From NCBI GenBank assembly GCA_016282555.1, contig JAEEKU010000123.1, positions 1 through 21,851 on the forward strand: a stretch of DNA of 21,851 nucleotides, in the 5' to 3' direction. Position 1 is the first letter of the stretch. Each line of letters begins with the position of its first letter. The translations under genes and the position numbers were made by a program. Shown one piece after another: positions 20,364 to 21,851 of the stretch. The notes beneath the pieces are model-generated. The model had not been told where the DNA came from and did not search any database. It worked only from the letters and a program-made list of their open reading frames with translations. This DNA comes from Methanomassiliicoccaceae archaeon. GTDB lineage: Archaea; Thermoplasmatota; Thermoplasmata; Methanomassiliicoccales; Methanomethylophilaceae.

Positions 20364-21654
20364 TCTCGGTCCTCCTGTCGGACATCTCCCCCGCGAGAGG
20401 AGTCTTCATGATCTTTTTCGCTTCCTCCGGAGAGGAAGAATTGGCCAGCGCCCACATGAGCTTGACGTAGGCGGTTTCCGGAAGCATGTCCCACACCGTG
20501 ACCGCGCCCGCGGCCAGAATGTCCCTTCCGGTGTTGTATACGTTCAGATTCGTTCTTCCGCTCAGGCACTGGGACGTCATAATCACTACCGCTCCGCGGT
20601 CAGACGCCCTCTTGATCAGCGGGATCATGTTCTCGTTCACGTGCCCCAGCCCGGAACCGGCGATCACTATGCCCTTGGAATTCATGAAAATGCTCTCGAA
20701 AACGGAAGGATCCATTCCGGGATAATACTGGAGAAGAACGCACGACCTCTCCATCCCGGTTCTGGCCACCGCTTTTCCGCCGGAAACGGGCTTCCCGGGA
20801 AGAATGAAGTCTATGTTTCCCGACGCGTCCATCCTTGCGGCGGGAAGGGAATTTATGCTGCGGAACGCGTCGCGGCGGGAAGTGTGCATCTTCCTCACTC
20901 TGGTCCCGGCATGCACGGCGAAGGAATCGTCCCCGAGAGTATCGTGCATCACAACGAAAACTCCGGAGCGCTTTCCGGACGTGCAGAATCTGGCGCAGGC
21001 CATGAGGTTGCTGCTCGCGTCGGACGACGGGCGGTCCGAGGATCTCTGGGCCCCGACGAGTATCACCGGCTTGGGAACGTCCCCGAGCATGAAGGACAGA
21101 GCCGCTGCGGTGTATCCCATGGTATCAGTGCCGTGGGGGATGATGATCCCGTCAGCGCCGGCGTTAATCTCTTCAGCGACGGCTTCGGCCAGCTTCTGCC
21201 AGTTTTCGACATTCATATTCTCGGAGAAGATGGAGAAAAGAACCTTGGCGTCGATGTTGGCGATATCCCTGATCTCCGGAACCGCGTTGACCATATCGGA
21301 GGTGGAGAGAGCCGGATGGACGGCGCCGGTCCTGTAGTCCACGTAGGACGCGATGGTTCCGCCGGTGCCTATGAGGACCAGCTTCGGAAGGCCCTTTCTG
21401 TACTCCACCGCGGTCTCCGCCCTTTCCCTGGCGGCGGGCTTCCCTTCTACCGTTATCACTGCGGAACCGGTGATCCTTATTCCCGCGTTGTATCCGCTTT
21501 TCATCTTCAGGATGATCACGTCGGGAGAACTGAATTCGTGGTGGGGCATCAGCGTGCCCCTGTAAGTGCGCCCGTCCTTCGAAACGGATAGAACGGATCC
21601 CTCGGCCGCCCCGAGATCCTCCAGGGTTTTGGATAATGCGTCTGAATAGCTCAT
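20356..21654 (-). CDS. gatD: Glu-tRNA(Gln) amidotransferase subunit D
   Basis: A 432-aa GatD, an L-asparaginase-like glutaminase that supplies ammonia to GatE. An N-terminal beta-barrel domain (about residues 1-88, GRTYRGTLMPHHEF) precedes the catalytic domain. The active-site residues appear as T100 in GTGGTIAS, T176-D177 in PHGTDTMGYTAAALSF and K255 in RVRKMHTSRRD, with VGAQRSSDRPSSDAS between. The two-Thr-Asp-Lys set is intact. ATG 21654 (MSYSDAL) is preferred over GTG 21690 since it fits the family start. With gatE it forms the archaeal route to Gln-tRNA(Gln). Both stop with TGA. Confidence 0.95.
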   Translation of the reverse strand: MSYSDALSKTLEDLGAAEGSVLSVSKDGRTYRGTLMPHHEFSSPDVIILKMKSGYNAGIRITGSAVITVEGKPAARERAETAVEYRKGLPKLVLIGTGGTIASYVDYRTGAVHPALSTSDMVNAVPEIRDIANIDAKVLFSIFSENMNVENWQKLAEAVAEEINAGADGIIIPHGTDTMGYTAAALSFMLGDVPKPVILVGAQRSSDRPSSDASSNLMACARFCTSGKRSGVFVVMHDTLGDDSFAVHAGTRVRKMHTSRRDAFRSINSLPAARMDASGNIDFILPGKPVSGGKAVARTGMERSCVLLQYYPGMDPSVFESIFMNSKGIVIAGSGLGHVNENMIPLIKRASDRGAVVIMTSQCLSGRTNLNVYNTGRDILAAGAVTVWDMLPETAYVKLMWALANSSSPEEAKKIMKTPLAGEMSDRRTEND

Positions 21655-21731
21655 GTGATCCGGCGGATTATACCTCTTTTCGTTTATCACTATTCCGAAT
21701 ATCTGTTATACGCGCGGCAGAATCCGGATGC
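21655..21731. promoter_or_regulatory. Divergent promoter region between gatD and the translin-like gene
   Basis: A 77-base space holding TA-rich patches: GATAAACG on the - strand near 21681-21688, 27-34 bases before the gatD ATG, and AATATCTGTTATA on the + strand near 21699-21711. Either could be a weak TATA element, which would imply very short leaders in both directions. Confidence is low, since an alternative gatD start (GTG 21690) lies inside this stretch. Confidence 0.3.
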
Positions 21732-21851
21732 ATGAAAGGGCTTGAAGAATCGGCCGGAGCGGCTTCCGAAGCCATGAGGGAAGCCGAATCCGAAAGGGAG
21801 AGGGAAATCGCGGTCTCCAGAAAAGTGATCCGTCTCTCCAAAACCGCGATA
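21732..21851 (+). CDS. Probable translin-family protein, N-terminal part (partial)
   Basis: The first 40 codons of a gene that runs off the window. The residues are strongly helical and charged, with EAMREAESEREREIAVSRKVIRLSKTAI. The pattern REKALxxSRxIIRxSxxAI is what I recall for archaeal translin-family (nucleic acid binding) proteins, but only the first helix is visible, so the family call is tentative. ATG 21732 follows GAATCCGGATGC with no strong ribosome binding site. The gene is divergent from gatD. Confidence 0.55.
   Translation, partial: MKGLEESAGAASEAMREAESEREREIAVSRKVIRLSKTAI

Noticed and set aside
18259..20411. Long + strand frames opposite gatE (to 19326 and 19344-20411)
   Set aside because: Ser/Arg/Pro-rich antisense products of a firmly identified gene.
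1..21851. CRISPR array, insertion sequence, tRNA or rRNA genes, prophage or defence system
   Set aside because: No regularly spaced repeats, transposase motifs, inverted repeat ends or cloverleaf-like segments were noticed. The content is core housekeeping apart from three small unknown genes.

Overview
This window is archaeal chromosomal DNA, most likely from the Methanomassiliicoccales (Methanomethylophilaceae-like relatives of Thermoplasmata). The gene order is the archaeal S10-spc-secY ribosomal supercluster. The archaeal-type genes include Rpp29, S4e, L32e, L19e, DUF106, Cbf5, GatDE and an HVO_0476-family zinc finger protein. Stop codon use is extreme: 36 of 38 reading-frame ends are TGA, one is TAA, and the only TAG-terminated frame is probably not a true gene end. 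One essential enzyme gene (cmk) carries an in-frame TAG. TAG avoidance plus an internal TAG is what is expected of an archaeon that decodes UAG as pyrrolysine. The taxon is inferred, and no pyl gene lies in the window.

Region 1 (1-12858, + strand) looks like one long transcription unit with almost no spacers: rpl2 (tail), rps19, rpl22, rps3, rpl29, sui1 (aIF1), rnp1 (Rpp29), rps17, rpl14, rpl24, rps4e, rpl5, rps14, rps8, rpl6, rpl32e, rpl19e, rpl18, rps5, rpl30, rpl15, secY, a DUF106/YidC-like insertase, cmk and cbf5. It couples ribosome assembly, tRNA 5' maturation, initiation, membrane insertion, CMP phosphorylation and rRNA pseudouridylation. Neighbours overlap through ATGA, GTGA or TGATG junctions, or are separated by a short Shine-Dalgarno-bearing gap.

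Region 2 (12859-15900) holds short or poorly known genes on both strands: a small winged-helix-like protein, two orphan proteins of 111 and 148 aa, thyX, a TraB/GumN-family protein whose frame runs into thyX, and two tandem 53-aa 2[4Fe-4S] ferredoxins behind a clear TATA box.

Region 3 (15900-21851) holds housekeeping genes: a HAD-IB phosphatase, the HVO_0476-family zinc finger protein with an MBL-fold hydrolase, a HemK2-like methyltransferase, the gatD-gatE pair for Gln-tRNA(Gln) formation, and the start of a probable translin-family protein.

The most notable observations are three interrupted frames. cmk has a TAG at codon 42, with family-like sequence on both sides. rnp1 stops at a TGA, yet the conserved Rpp29 tail (RPEDRIKK) follows in the same frame. 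The TraB-like frame overruns into thyX and would end normally after a one-base shift. The first is best explained by pyrrolysine. The other two may be real lesions, recoding or base-call errors. No CRISPR array, insertion sequence, tRNA or rRNA gene was seen, and there is no gene-free stretch over 300 bases.
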